A stretch of DNA of 64,000 nucleotides, taken from Aradus depressus (Eukaryota; Arthropoda; Insecta; Hemiptera; Aradidae). Numbering within the stretch: the stretch's first letter is position 1; each line of letters begins with the position of its first letter. Positions 44,701-57,214 of this stretch are shown here, piece after piece. The notes beneath the pieces were generated by a model. The model saw only the letters and a list, made by a program, of their open reading frames with translations. It searched no databases and was not told the DNA's origin. Where the stretch lies: positions 10,364,222-10,428,221 of the forward strand of contig OY759222.1 in the NCBI GenBank assembly GCA_963662175.1, written 5' to 3'. A program made the translations under genes and the position numbers.

Positions 44701-47430
44701 CAATGCCGTCGTCCCGCTTAGATTTAAATGTTTTAATGCACTTTCTAAAATTCTTTATTGTTTTCTCTAATGATTAGCAAAATGTGCATTTATGGATTTC
44801 TGCCTTATCTAATCACTTCCCCCACTCCACATCATACCGTTGCTCGACTTCTTCTCGAGAGTGCGCTAATGTGTGTAAAATTTGTATTTTTAATGAGGAA
44901 ATGAAACTTCTGTTTCATTGTTCCTGAACCAGGGCTCTGCAGTTGATTCTCTCTTGGACTAAGACAATGATAATGTATTACATTTTCAAACCACCAAACA
45001 TAATCAATTTTTTGTTCAAGAAATCAGTAATTTTTTTTTATCAAGTAACACATTAGCATCCATTTCTCGAAAAGAGGAAATGGTTATTATTCTATGGTCT
45101 TGTGATGAGGTGCACTTTGTCATATGGTTTCTAGTGTTTTACTTTGCACCACGCTAAGTAATATTATGTATTTAAAATAGCCTAAAAAAACCTTGAGCAC
45201 GCCATCCTTCGAATGGGACGTTAAGCTATGGTCCCTAGACTGTACGATGTCACTCGTAAAAGACCACTACCCTAGGTAACTAAACATGGATAGGCAAAAT
45301 TAAGTACTCCCACAGTAGGGGCTCATGTCCACCAGAGCGACGAATCGGCGGTAGTAGCCGATATTGCCTTCTTTTTTGACCATGGGAAAAACGCGTATAA
45401 CATGTGCAGAGTGTCAACTTCTCATTCAGAAACGAAGTTTTCTTGTATAGAGTATAAGGCATTTCATGACGATTCTTTTACTCGATTTAAGATGTTGATT
45501 TTTTATTTCTTACATAGTTTTAAGTCTAATTTAATGTTGATCTATTTCAGAAACTATTCTAAATACTTCGAGAAGGCGCTGAAGGTGCGCCGACTGGTGA
45601 CTGAGGAGATGAGCCGATGTTGGGAGAGTGTTGACCTGCTCCTCACTCCTACCTCACTCAGTGAGGCTCCTCCCCTCGCCTCCTTCTCCAACAGTGAAGC
45701 CCAGTTTGAGGACTACTGCACCCAGCCAGCCAACCTTGCAGGTGCGTTGTTCAATTTTACTTCCCTGTTTATACGAATTAATGAACTTAGTTTTTGCTCT
45801 TCCTTTGAACCAAATCAAGCGATGTAGTTGAAAATTAATAGGTGTCTTACTCAGCGACTTATGGATCATTGTACTAAATTTATTGTTGATAAATTCGTTA
45901 CATCGATAGTTGTCAGCGTTTTTGAGTTAGGTCCCCTCTGATCTCCCAGGCCACCTCTCTTCACACACACACCATATGACTATTTTTAAAATTTTGACAA
46001 CCCTCTTTTCAATGTACAGAAACGTCGTATGAGTCGAATACAAAAATTAGGATTGTCTGGATTGGGGCCATTAACATGTATAATAAATCTAAATTTCATT
46101 ATTGTAGCTCTTGAAGCTTAGGGTCTTGTCAAGGCTGTGACAGAGTAGTAAGAACTATAAGGTATGTCTACATTGGTGCGCTTTCGTCTTCCCCTTTCAA
46201 TTCAACATGCGTTTTCATTTTTCAACATTGCATGTCCTTGTTGAACAGAGGTTGACGCATGCGTCGCAGTGTCCACATTGATTCGACACTTTTCGTTGTT
46301 TTCGTTCAATATTAATAAATTATCAATACCTATTTTTTAACAACTTAGTTAATAGTACATTTCGTAGGTACCTAATACATTTTTTTAACTCTAGTCTTGT
46401 ACTTTTAGAAAATGTCAGTTAGTGCGGAGTTATTAATGGGAGTTAGTGCAGCGATTGTCGTAATTAAAAAAAGTAAAACCCAAAGTAAGAAAAAACAACG
46501 TTGGATGACGGATTTTTTATATGCACGCAACTTTAATTTCATAAATGAACTGGAATATGTTGATGATGGAGTTCTCTTTAAAAATTTTTGTCGAATGTCC
46601 AAAACTGAGTTCTACAGAATTTTACTACTGGTTGAGCCCAAAATTGCAAAGCAGGACACCAATTTCAGAGATGCAATACCAGCCGAAGTGAAATTAGCTA
46701 TTGCACTTATAGTAGAAGCACTCAAATGCGTCGTGGCTTGCGCTAGTGGGATTGTCATCTGTCAACATCCAAAAGGCATGCGCACAGCGCATGCCTCCAC
46801 TTCCCTTCCACGTGCGCAATGACGCATGCCCTTATTGAAAGCAAAAGTGCACCAATGTAGACGTAGCTTTCGGGTTCTTTTTGGGACGGAACTCTTATAG
46901 ATCATTTTAAAAAAACAATTAAAACTGACACACATACCTTACACTTCACCACTTCGCACTTACGAAATTTGAACTATTCTCCTCCCGCCGCTATTAGAGC
47001 ACGAAATTTCATGCTTACAGGATTTATAGGAAGTATAATTTATAGATTTCAATGTTTCCTTCATATTTTTGCGTTTCAGGTCAAAATTTGACATGTGTCA
47101 CACACCTAACTCAAAAACCACGGAACTAGTTTTTATTATTTTTAAGCTAAATATTGATATTTTTTGATACCTCTGTCACTAGTATAGCATGTCAAAATAT
47201 TGGAGTGGGGGGAGCGATATTTGTGCATCGTTAATAATATGTTTTATATTGGTGGTTACTGTTGCGCAGGTTGTCCAGCTATCTCTGTGCCAGTCCGACT
47301 GTCCAGATCCTGGCTCCCCCTCGGGGTCCAGCTCATGGCTCCCAACTACAGTGATGAACTTCTCCTCAGGGCAGCTCACTGGCTTCAGTCGCAACTTGCT
47401 TTCCCTAAATTGGAATTTGTACAAATGTAA
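38755..47430 (+). CDS. GatA: Mitochondrial glutamyl-tRNA(Gln) amidotransferase subunit A
   Basis: QRSL1-type subunit of the GatCAB complex, which converts misacylated Glu-tRNA(Gln) to Gln-tRNA(Gln) in mitochondria by releasing ammonia from glutamine. Exons: 38755-38778, 38865-39003, 39083-39278, 39764-39928, 40424-40599, 41943-42142, 43199-43419, 45551-45741, 47270-47430; 490 aa plus TAA, normal for the family. Amidase-signature residues are in place: the lysine of PIAIKDNF (about 69), the cis-serine in GGSSGGS (about 160), and the nucleophile serine of GSDTGGS (about 184). Later landmarks: [32 protein letters not shown] and LLTPTS. The start is the 8-codon first exon MLTKSIEA, which fits the usual short N-terminus; no long targeting peptide is visible. 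An AATAAA lies at 47450. Introns hold SINE, LINE, Harbinger-like and other repeats. No frame breaks. Confidence 0.95.
40660..40825 (-). repeat. SINE family A, head half
   Basis: CAACATGCTCGAGG, ACCTCCGAGATAAAAAAAAA and a tRNA-like head with GGTTACGAACCTGCAATCTT and CTACCTCTTAGCCACCGGCG. Confidence 0.7.
42355..42560 (-). repeat. Dispersed repeat, reverse copy of 2436-2650
   Basis: TTTTCACCAAACATGGCTAA, GGAGCTACGATGCCACAGAC and CTCCTTTTGCGTCGGAAGTT are the reverse complement of the 2436 copy. Confidence 0.65.
43441..44140 (-). pseudogene. LINE relic: RNase H and C-terminal cysteine motif
   Basis: Three minus-strand frames in succession: 44132-43950 ([10 protein letters not shown], an RNase H motif), 44059-43793 ([20 protein letters not shown], another RNase H motif), and 43856-43578 (C-terminal tail with [14 protein letters not shown]). 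Together they are the end of an I-type or related LINE polyprotein, broken by at least two frameshifts. The 3' end at 43441 carries a block shared with one SINE copy. It lies in a GatA intron. Confidence 0.75.
45181..45365 (+). repeat. SINE family A, body and tail
   Basis: CCTTGAGCACGCCATCCTTC, GGGACGTTAAGCTATGGTCC, GGATAGGCAAAATTAAG and TGTCCACCAGAGCGACG. Confidence 0.75.
46160..46872 (+). mobile_element. Harbinger-like DNA transposon, internally deleted
   Basis: Terminal inverted repeats: left TATGTCTACATTGGTGCGCT (46168 on), right GTGCACCAATGTAGACGTAG (46845 on), with TTTCAAT / ATTGAAAG farther in. Inside is a plus-strand ORF (46412-46822) with N-terminal similarity to PIF/Harbinger nucleases. 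A clear 3-bp target duplication could not be fixed. It lies in the last GatA intron. Confidence 0.65.
46412..46822 (+). pseudogene. N-terminal part of Harbinger-type nuclease
   Basis: 136 aa. [20 protein letters not shown] then [20 protein letters not shown] is the helical N-terminal part of HARBI1-like proteins (F..R M....F..LL..V.P.I...DT..R.AI). The catalytic DDE region is missing, so the protein is truncated after about 110 residues and ends in unrelated sequence from the right end of the element. Confidence 0.6.
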
Positions 47431-47529
47431 ATAAGAATTTAGTTTGATCAATAAATTGTTATTATATGGTTTTACGAGTTGTATTTATTTATTTATTTTT
47501 TCCTTCACTTTGTTAATAGAATATGAGTT

Positions 47530-47600
47530 TTTCACTTTACCAGCTATATACGAAGCTTAGGGGAAGTTATGCAATCCGTCATAAATTCGAAGCAGAGTTT
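47530..47600 (+). repeat. ACTTCCCC dispersed repeat fragment
   Basis: ATATACGAAGCTTAGGGGAA then GTTATGCAATC and CGAAGCAGAGTTTTCAATGG. Confidence 0.5.
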
Positions 47601-47639
47601 TCAATGGAATTTAACCTTCTGATACCAGAAATTTAAAAA

Positions 47640-48000
47640 AAAATCTGTATATCTGAGAACACGAAACTCTCCATAGAATTTTCTCGAAGTGGTTTAGCAC
47701 TCCTGATATTATGTTTAAAGAATCTTTAAGACTTCGAAGGCATTTAAAAGCAGCCAAGATCGATTTATCAGCAGCAGAAGATTGGACCGCTTTGGACTTC
47801 TTAAAATTAATTCCTGAATAGAACTTCATAGAATCTCTACATAATCTTGTGTTGGCTATAAAATTATTTTTAACAATTTGTGTATCGGTGGCATCTTGTG
47901 AGAGAAATTTCAATAAATTAAAAATTTTACGATCCACAATGGCCCAAAGACACGCCTGAGTAATCTTGAAATATCAGCCATGCAAAATATGACTGAGAAC
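47640..48000 (+). pseudogene. hAT transposase C-terminal relic
   Basis: The plus-strand frame around 47800-47945 reads HNLVLAIKLFLTICVSVASC then ERNFNKLKILRSTMAQ, the hAT dimerisation motif (SVASCERSFSKLKLIKSTM-like), with in-frame stops before and after. The open minus-strand frame over the same bases is a shadow. Confidence 0.7.
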
Positions 48001-48469
48001 TATAGATTTTGATTCATGAAGCTACGAGAAAAAAATTGTAATTTTCATTCTATTAAAATTTGTTAGAGTAATTGAAAATATAATAGAATAAAAAGCTTCC
48101 GAATGAATTTTGTTGGGTTATTATTATAAATTCTAATAATTTCAATTTGTTTTTGTCTATTATGCTTCGTACACAAATATTTAATTGAATCTATCATTTC
48201 AAAAACTGAAGGAGTTATTACTCTCAAGTTATTTCAACTAATTTTTAAAATAATTTGATAACTCATTTATAGTTTTTTTCATTTCAAAATATTTCTTATA
48301 TCACTCAGTTTTATCAATTTTCGTAATCTTGAACTTACATGATTGATGATTTTTAAAATGACTGATTCGATTAAACAGTTGTGTTATTTTTAGTCATATA
48401 AAAATTTAGGAATTACCAATGAGGTGACACCACTGATTCCCGCACCGGGTGCCATCTCCTAGCGTCGCC

Positions 48470-48655
48470 ACTGGTTCTGGATATACATATAAAATATATA
48501 AGTCGATACATTCATTCTATTGGGAGTTCACAAACCCACAGATAGACAGATTTTGATTAAAATTTTTGGAATCAGGAAGCCGGAAAACATGAAATTCCGT
48601 TCAAAACTCCGCATCAAATTTCTGACAGATAAAACTTCCCCTATATTAGTTAGAC
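48470..48655 (-). repeat. ACTTCCCC dispersed repeat family copy
   Basis: GTCGATACATTCATTCTATT, GGGAGTTCAC, GAAATTCCGTTCAAAACTCC and GCATCAAATTTCTGACAG. Confidence 0.55.
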
Positions 48656-48689
48656 GCTGTACAGACTTCACTAAAATTCAGTCCCAATA

Positions 48690-49000
48690 AATCTAAAGTA
48701 GTCTTCAGTTCGTCACCTTAATACTACAACTAGACATCTCGAAATTATTAGTTTTGAGAAAAACGCAAATCTTTTTTTTTTTTAATCAGCCGTTGTAGAA
48801 TGACTCAAATTGAACTACTGACATTTTTACATAAGTTCTTAACATATTTTTTTAGAGTTGTCTACTTCTAGCACAACAAAGATACCTGCAAAATACAACT
48901 AATGGTACAATTATCCCATATATGCCGATTTTCGAGTTATCTAGTTGTAGTATTAAGGTGACGAGTTGGTGAAGAGACTACCTAATAAAACCATTGAAGG
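48690..49000. repeat. Inverted-repeat element (MITE-like)
   Basis: Left GTCACCTTAATACTACAACT (about 48713) is mirrored at the right by AGTTGTAGTATTAAGGTGAC (about 48943). The arms extend about 50-60 bp; the 170-nt loop has no ORF. Confidence 0.7.
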
Positions 49001-49409
49001 TAGGTAACAATAACCTGGGCATAGTCAGAAATATTAAATATATAGGAGTAACCTTAGTTGAATAACTCTGCAGGAGATGAAGAGGACAAATAGAGCCATG
49101 GGCATCCATTGGGGCTCAAAACTAATTATTTGAGAATATCCAGAGATTGAGGCTTTTGTACCTATGGCTGCTGTATATGGACCAATGCAATCAACACCAA
49201 CAACTTGCCCGATAAATTAGCAAAAGCAAAGATATTATTCATAACTAGTGCGATAAGTAGTACACCTACGACTGCCTTGGATTAGTGCCTTCAAGTGCCA
49301 TATGCACCGTCAACATGGACATGCAGCAGGTGTTATTTAAGCCCATGCTCACACACTACAATATGTTTTACAGCCGTCAGCTGTCAAACTTGTAACTTCT
49401 GCATCCACC

Positions 49410-49850
49410 TTGGGAATGCTAACATGAGTTTCCAGTGTGGCATGAAAGCATTGCTGGTTGCGAGGGAAAGAGGTGTCCTCTTGGCTCCAATATGACTGTA
49501 AAGAGAACTTTGACTGTTTGGTGTGACAACTGCGCCGGTCAAAATGAACACCGCATGGTTCTATTGGTTTTAATTTACGCTGTGGTAAAATATTTTGTCG
49601 ATAATATCGATTTGAAATTTCCAGTGTCGGGTCGATCGTATATGCCATGCGACAGAGATTTCGGCATTATCGAAAAGAGAAAAAAGTTTTCAAACACATG
49701 TTTTCTGAAGAAATAGCTGAAATGATTACAGAAGTAAAAAATGTACAACCATTCAATGTTGTAATTATGAAAGAGGAAGATTTCTTTGATTTTTCAGTGG
49801 AAAAAGTCAAGGAAAAAAGGAACAGTGGAGGAAACACAACATTTTGAAGA
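49410..49850 (+). pseudogene. DUF7869-type gene relic
   Basis: Adjacent frames give MWHESIAGCEG, LTVWCDNCAGQNEHRMVLLV, FPVSGRSYMPCDRDFGIIEK and SEEIAEMITEVKNVQPFNVV. The CDNCAGQN and CDRDFGIIE signatures are those of the DUF7869 family, common in multi-copy, probably transposon-derived genes of insects. A frameshift near 49680 separates the last two parts; upstream sequence to 49100 seems a more decayed continuation. Confidence 0.6.
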
Positions 49851-50744
49851 AGGGTAAATCCGTCCCGAGCATCTCCGAAATTCACTCTCTACCAACACTT
49901 GGAAGAAGGCCAATCATTAGCGAACCTAAAAAAAAAGACCTCCAGTCTACGTTGGAATTCATGGATCCAAAATATCACACATTTTAAATTCACTTTTATA
50001 CATTGTAGTGATATTCTTTATAAAAACGTAATACAATGATTTTAACATATTTTGTGAAGCTAATATGGATGTTCTGCTTGCTTTTCATGACCTTGCCCAT
50101 GTCAGAGCCTCAATTAATATTGCAATTACAACTCTTGGATATATACATCAAGAGAGTCTCACACAGGATACCAAATATCATCAAGATTAAATATTAATTC
50201 TGATTATAGGTACTAAATATTTTCATTACTATAATTGCTTTAAACGTATTTATTGAGTAGTCTAAGAAGAGGGGGGTAAGGTTTATAGTCCCCCCTTGGC
50301 GATGCCACTACGGAAAAAAATATATATGCACCCCTGGAGTGTGGTGCTATCTATTGGTCACTCATGAACTATGATGGACGATATAGTGCTGCCATCCTTG
50401 TGTAACCTTCTAATTTATAATAGTTCACTTTTTGTCCTCGTCAGGCCGACTCGGAATCCGATCTGGTGAAAAAAAATATACTTAATTTTTTTCCCAACTG
50501 CTCTGACAATTTTTTTTTTTAACTTATCGGATATGATACATTAACAAAATATTTTATACACTTTCTCTTATGAAAAGACTGTCCGGACTGTTTTCATAGG
50601 TCAGTTGTTCTACTTTTACATACAGCCACGGGCACATAACCTTTCGGCCCTTTATTTTTAGGGTTGCCCTCTTGGCAACCGAAACTATAAAAAATTAAGT
50701 ATTTTTTCAACCTCTAAATTTATTGTGAAAAAAAAAATTATATT

Positions 50745-53700
50745 ATGGACTTTGACGACTATGAGACGTTACCGACCACGAATGTCACAAGTCACATGAT
50801 GGCCGGAGCCGTTGCTGGAATTATGGAACATTGTGTCATGTACCCTCTAGATTCAGTGAAGGTGAGTGTGTAAAATTGTTCATAAAATATTATAATCTGT
50901 AATTAATTCATTCGTTGTAAAATTAACACGGTTTAAGTACGTATTTTGAATGTTCTGAGTCCCCTCCTGTGAGGTTATCTCGTCCTATCTTCTTCAATAT
51001 TTTCTTATTTAAACATATTTTTCGTTTGTCACTCCACATTTTTCTGTTTATTAGTTCTATTTTAATTGTATCTGGCTAGTTCTAATAAGGTATTTCAAAA
51101 AGTGTTGTTGATTTTGTTTTTATAAATAAAAAAATATCTGGGCCATATTTATAAATACTCGTAAAGAAGGGCTTTTCTGTTCTGAAAACCCCAAATAACA
51201 GTTCAATTCACCTTTATTGATGATAATGAAGTGAATCTTGTTATCTAACTGCTGTTATAGAGTAATTAGTCGAATTACTGTTTTTGTTCTCATATTTGAC
51301 ATTGCTTTCGGATTCTTTTGACTGACTTGATTACATTATGCTTGAAGCCTATTTATTAATTTTTTCACTATTATTTTGATAAGGTTATTAGTCTTTGTTT
51401 TTGACGGATCTGAAGAACTTTCCATTTTACTCTCTATTTCCTTCGCCTTTACAGTCCCTAACATGTATCGTATCATTCCCTCACAAAATAATCTAATAGA
51501 ACAATGTTTTGTGACTAATTATTAAGTACCAGACAAAAGACCAAATTTAACAATTAAATCATTTTTTATGTAATGAGTTTTACAAGTCAACCATCGATAT
51601 TCGTGTATTTCTTATAATTCTCAAAAATAATGCAATTTTATGTTAATATGTTCTAGTTTATGTTTGCTTTAAAAGTTTTAAATCATATTGGTTGTACTAC
51701 GACATACGTCATAGATTTGATTCATTCATAAAATCAAAACAATCCCTTGACTCAAGTGTAATCAATGAGATATTTATGTTAGCTAAAATAAATTAATATT
51801 TGACTTAATAAACAATGTATATATATATATATATAATTCTGAACTTTCCATTATATATAAATTGTTTTGTTAATTAAATACATTTAAGTGTTTTGTGATG
51901 GTACTTTTAAAATACCTAATTCAAACATCATATTTTATCTCTACGGTTCCATTAGCACTACTTTCGTATTTACTTTGATAAGATTACACCTCAGATTCTG
52001 TTGTTATTTTCTTTAAAACTTGATAGTTCATGATGTTCTATTAGTTACTTGAATTTGTCACTATGTAAATTTTATATTGGGAAAATAAAACTATCTAAAT
52101 ATTAGACCTTGATTTTTATTATTTTTATAAACAAATTGATCATATTTTTAGTGTCTGATTGGATTTGAATTATGCATTATTTATTCATATTATTCTTTGC
52201 CATTATTCAATTCTTGTTAAAGTAAAAATGGTGTGAGCTGCTCGGTTCATGCCTGTTAAATAATTTATTATGCATAGACCATTATAAATCATTTATTATA
52301 TATATATTAATATACTTATAGGCCTAAACTGTTAGTTTCTGTGTTTGCAATGTAATTATTTGTATTATTAGAATGTACTATATTCTTGTAAAGTGGTGAA
52401 TGTAATTTCATGGCCAATGTCTGGAAACATTTGAATTTTTCTGTTGCGAATATACTGCAATTGCGATGCACTGTGTTTCTAAAGCTACGAAAGAGACATC
52501 AAATTAGATATTTTGAAGCCTGTTTGAATTCAGTTTTTTTTACTTAGAGACTTGAAATTTATGTAAATGTGAGTTTGTCTTAAACTAGCAACAATATGGA
52601 GAGAGTTTGGGCAAATGTTTCAGAAAAATATATCCGGATATTGTCTTGATTCAAATATTTTTAGTTGAAACAAAAATGTGTTCATTATTGTCAAACATAA
52701 ATAATTTCATGATTGTTACCGAGTCAATTTGCATGAAAATACAAAAATAACTTTCCCCACTGACGTGGGTTTCAAGAAATTATGTAACCCGCTAATTCAA
52801 ATATGTAATTATGAATTACTGCATACGGTTTTTTAAAATATTTAATTATTTTTTTCAATATATTGTACAATGGGTTTTGAATGACACCTTACTAGGGCTC
52901 CTAACTCAAAATTACTATTGAAATTCAAAGAGGTTTTCATTTCGAAAATTCGCAAAATTGTAAATTTTTCCGAATTGTTCTCCCAGACTGCTCGAAAGAG
53001 GGGAGGATTCGTATTTCTATCGTGGCTTATGATTTAATTTTTAAAATATATGACTAGATAATTGTATTCAAGGATATATAAAAGAAATATTATTTTTGGA
53101 GATTCCCTCCTCAAGTGTTATAATCGCAATTATCACAGACAATGTCGGCTTTTTTGTTTCTGTTGAAAACAAATTTCTGAAATTTTGAATCTTATGTAAT
53201 AAATGTGACCTTAGATAGCACTAATCAGTGCCCTACTTCGGATGGAAAGCTTTATTTAGTCATTAAATTATTTATATAATAGAGTTTTGCTTTCGCGAAT
53301 ATTCAAAGGATAGAGGAGGCGTTGTGATGATTCAAAAATGGTTTGTTACTAGAATTCAATTCTTTTTTATGCTTCAGATCACAATTCACTGGATGAATTT
53401 CCATGAATCTTGTATAAGTTCAGTTTCGCATTTAGATGGTCCCGTTTTTGCAAAATCCGCTAATAATTAAGAGCAGTTAACCTACAACTATTTTTGTGAA
53501 ACTAATTTTTTTGTTAAAATGGTACAGTTTATTAGACAATTTATGATGATAAATCTCTCAACAAAATACAGATAATGATATCTAAACTGTTTTTATAACT
53601 CTAAACCATTAAGGCCCGAATTTTAATTAAAGATAGGTTTTCGTGTAAGGAAGCTTCGTGCAATTACTTGGCAGATGTATTTTTATTTAGGCCTAACGAA

Positions 53701-56700
53701 CGTCAAGGTCAACAATATTGTAATAAAAAAGGAAATAATTTAATAAATGTTTTTTTAAAATAAAATATTTCTCTAGAGAGAGGTACATTGAAGAGTTCCG
53801 TAGGTGAAATTTTTCAATGGCGTTATATACAATGTGAGATGTTAGGCTTAAATAAATCTATGAATCAATCATAATGAATGGTTTTACAGAATTTCAGTAC
53901 ACGTTACATAATATGATCAGTATTCATGTTGAAGATGTTTCATTCGAATATATTATTAACATTTTTTCTTGTTAAATGCTGTTTGAGTCTGAAATTTTAG
54001 TATATCTTTAATTCTTTTATATAAGTATATTTGAAAAGGTAGCTTATGTTTGTCTTTTACCACTTTTCTTTGTGATCTGACGAAGGGGTGCGTAATTGCC
54101 GTGAAAGAAGAATTATCTTGAAAAATTATAAATAAAAAATACTAAAAAAAAAAAGGGTAGCAGTAGTATTTGTTAATATTAGGAATTTTATATTAATGTA
54201 CTTTCTATTATTTATTTATGAAACAAAAATATTATTTTATCCATATGTATTTACATTCTAAGATTTTATGTTGGTTGTTGTACATATACAATTTATATGA
54301 GAAAGCGAAATATATACAAACACTAACAAATAATAAAATGAATAGTAAATAACTAATAATATTTTTGATAATAATTAAAAACTATTAAACAAAAGTAATT
54401 ACGATAGAAATGATAGAATATTGTTGGAGGACCTCTGGCACAAAAATAAAAGCGAAGTATGAATTAAAGCTTATATTTTCGTAAAACGACTTTCAAATTA
54501 TGGTTATTTTCCCCCCTTTTTGAACAATGAGAAAAACTTTTCGTTTCCTAATAAAGAGTTTCCTCATTAACATGTTTAATAGAATTTTACGTGTTTGTAT
54601 TGTGTATCTATCGATTTCAAGAAGTGTGGAAGTGCATTAAAGAAAATGATTCCTTTATGAGTTATAACTCTTTATTTATTTATTTAAGATAGAAACAATG
54701 TTTAGTCATTCGAAAATTTCTCTTTTTCTGGCACTATAATTATCATTAATATTGTTGAGAGGGAAAATATTTATATATTTTTCTAATGATCATTAATGCT
54801 TCAAATATAAACAGCGCAGATAATGTGCCATCGAGTCTCAATATTAACCAAGAAATACTATATAAAAATTTCTTGATCTTCATAGATATCTTAATGCTGA
54901 CCTTACTTATTCGGTGTTAACGTGCGGACAGTACTTGACAATCTAAGGCCCACGGGTGTTAAATGGTTGCCGACCCCTGCATTTAAACTATAACCTATCC
55001 TACTTACATTAGCTGTTGTTCTCTTGTTTCTTTCTCGACGAACGTTAAGGGTCCATGTCGTTCCAAATTTATAAGGTATCTCAGAGTTGCCATTTTGTTT
55101 GGGTAGCCATAAATTATAATTCGTAAGTCTCCATACAGTTATAAATTTAAATATTAATTGCTGGGTTGTGTTTCCGGAAAAAAACTCGGATCATTAGTAT
55201 CTAAATTTTTTTTTTTTTTTAAATAAATTCATCAGCATTGTGTCGGTTTCGTAATTAATTCAATATGTTGAGAAACCAAATAATAAATGGGAGAATTATA
55301 TAGCTGTCAAAAATTTATTATTATTAAATTTAAATATATTTTTGTTATTAGTTCCCCTTTTTGGGAATGTCAGTGTCCAAGGAGGGGAGGGGAGGGCGGT
55401 GAAGTCGTAACCTTGAAGAAGGTTTCTTTCATCTACTCAACACTTCCATTGTGCCACTTTCTCAAATATAAGACGTATAACAAAACGCTACGGGAACTTG
55501 CTTTGCGTGCTCGAACGTTAACTAGCTCACTGAAAATATGATCTAACCCCTCATTTGACAAGTTTATATGAAAAGTAATTTTATTAATGTTGTTTTTGAA
55601 CTTTTCAAACCCCACCTTTTGGACCTTTTCAATGTGTGATCTGATTCATGTAGGACTGAAGAGTTGACCTCATAACTGCACACTCAAGGCCACTTCCATC
55701 AGATTCATTTAATGTCGTGGAGGTGCGGATTTGTTAACTGATGGCACCAAGAGCGCAAACACATTCAATTCCCTGGACAAACTGTATAGAGCTCGACCTT
55801 TCCTGCCCTGGGACAACACCGCATTACCGTTCGACGATACTCTGGTTAACGAAGTTCTTCAGTGTTTTTTATTTTTGTGGCTTAGACAGAAAAAAAGTGG
55901 ATACGTCGTACAATTAGTGAGTTGCTGTGGTTCATGCTCGCGCTTTAACTACGATGTGTTTTGTGATGAACATGAGCCCAACTCAACAATGGCGGTCCTG
56001 GCTCAGTAGGCAAGCACGCTACATCTGAGCTACTGGCGCTCTTTGTCATACAATATTGTATATCAGAGTTCTTAGAATATAAACACATATTAGATGAATA
56101 ATAATTAGTGAAAGATAAATCATTATAAAATTCCTAATATTAATAATTACAATATAAATACTATAATTTTCTTATTATAAAATTTTATATTAAAAAATAT
56201 TTTATTTTTAATAATTTATTTATTACAAAAAAATATTTTCCTCCCTTAATTCCCACAGTTATCCTCTAGTCCGTGCCTTCAATCTGCCACACTTCCCAAC
56301 GACGCCTTAAGCGCCAATGGCCTAGAGACCTTAGTAGCAGCAGTTACAGTGAGTTATAAATTAGTGCAACTTAGTGCCTAGGGAGTGTCCCCACTCCCAA
56401 TATAAGAAAATACCGAATAAAACAAACCATTGTCATATTCAGAACTAGGATATCGAATTGAACTGTCTTGCTCGAGTATCCGTATTTATTATGTATGTAA
56501 GGAGCATTGATTAAATAATATATATCTAAATGAAATTATATGAAGCCCTACAACAAAAACAAAATCTTTGCTTTTGGCATAGGGATCTTTACATCTCTAT
56601 AAAAACACGATTATCCCTATCACGTCTGGCAACACTGCTGACAATTGACTCGGTTCTAGAGTAAGAGTTTCTTCCCCGCCAGTCGATGAGTTTTTAACCT

Positions 56701-57214
56701 CGGCATTGTTTGAATGAAAATAATTTTATTAAGTAACTTTGAGGTTATATTTTCTGGATAACTTATCAAAGTTATTGATAGGGTAAGTATGGCAACGGTA
56801 CATTCCTGCCCCTAAAAGGGTGGTTGCTTTTGAAACCAAGGAATGCTGTCTCTGATTTGCTCCCATCCCTACCTTTATAGTCTCAACTAAGACCAGGTAG
56901 GCTATAGCAGATCTTTGACAAAAAATATAATTCTATGAAGTGTTTCACAATATCTGCAAAAATATTAAAGATCTTTGACACTTTGCTTTTGCTTGTCTAG
57001 ACTCGGATGCAGAGCCTCTCGGTGGTGGAGCCTCGCTCCATCGGCTACACCTTCCGACGCATGATACAGAAGGAGGGGGTCCTCCGGCCGATCCGAGGGA
57101 TCCAGGTGGCCATCCTGGGGGCGGGACCTGCCCACGCCCTCTACTTCTCCTGTTATGAGTTCTCCAAGCAGGTCCTCACAGAGGGATTCAACTTGAACAG
57201 TCATCTTGCTCATG
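50745..57214 (+). CDS. mfrn: Mitoferrin (SLC25A37/SLC25A28 type), first two exons
   Basis: Inner-membrane mitochondrial carrier that imports iron for heme and Fe-S cluster synthesis. Exon 1, 50745-50861 (39 codons), encodes [21 protein letters not shown] with the carrier signature PLDSVK closing helix 1. Exon 2, 57001-57214, encodes TRMQS at its start and then [20 protein letters not shown] and YFSCYEF (helix 2). Both junctions are GT-AG and in frame, and exon 2 ends in phase 1. Intron 1 is 6.1 kb. The remaining two carrier repeats (about 200 residues) were not found up to 64000, so the rest is presumably beyond the window or behind a longer intron. GAGPAHA and the EH before the signature separate mitoferrins from other carriers. 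Confidence 0.9.
54071..54155 (+). repeat. Solo hammerhead-like core with A-rich tail
   Basis: CTGACGA (54077-54083), then a GGGTGCGTAATTGCC stretch able to form a weak stem, then GAAAG (54103). An AAATAAAAAATACTAAAAAA tail follows within 30 nt, as for a retroposed 3' end. Confidence 0.45.
55925..56045 (-). repeat. SINE family A fragment
   Basis: GATGAACATGAGCCCAACTC, then CTCAGTAGGCAAGCACGCTA and CTGAGCTACTGGCGCTC. Confidence 0.55.

Larger units (their letters stand above)
50862..57000. other. Mitoferrin intron 1, 6.1 kb
   Basis: 51000-54060 is AT-rich with no recognised gene, repeat or domain and fewer known repeats than the rest of the window. A hammerhead-like core with an A-rich tail is at 54077. 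About 54940-54985 has GGTTGCCGACCCCTG, a sequence often seen at ends of DNA transposons. A SINE-A fragment lies at 55925. Confidence 0.55.

Noticed and set aside
44690..44960. Possible second LINE tail with a CKIC..HCS motif
   Set aside because: Only a few residues resemble a cysteine motif and frames are broken at once; too weak to list.
47611..47937. 108-aa minus-strand ORF
   Set aside because: It is antisense to the recognisable hAT dimerisation motif on the plus strand.
55731..56009. 92-aa plus-strand ORF
   Set aside because: No recognisable domain, no splice support, and its 3' part is a SINE fragment.
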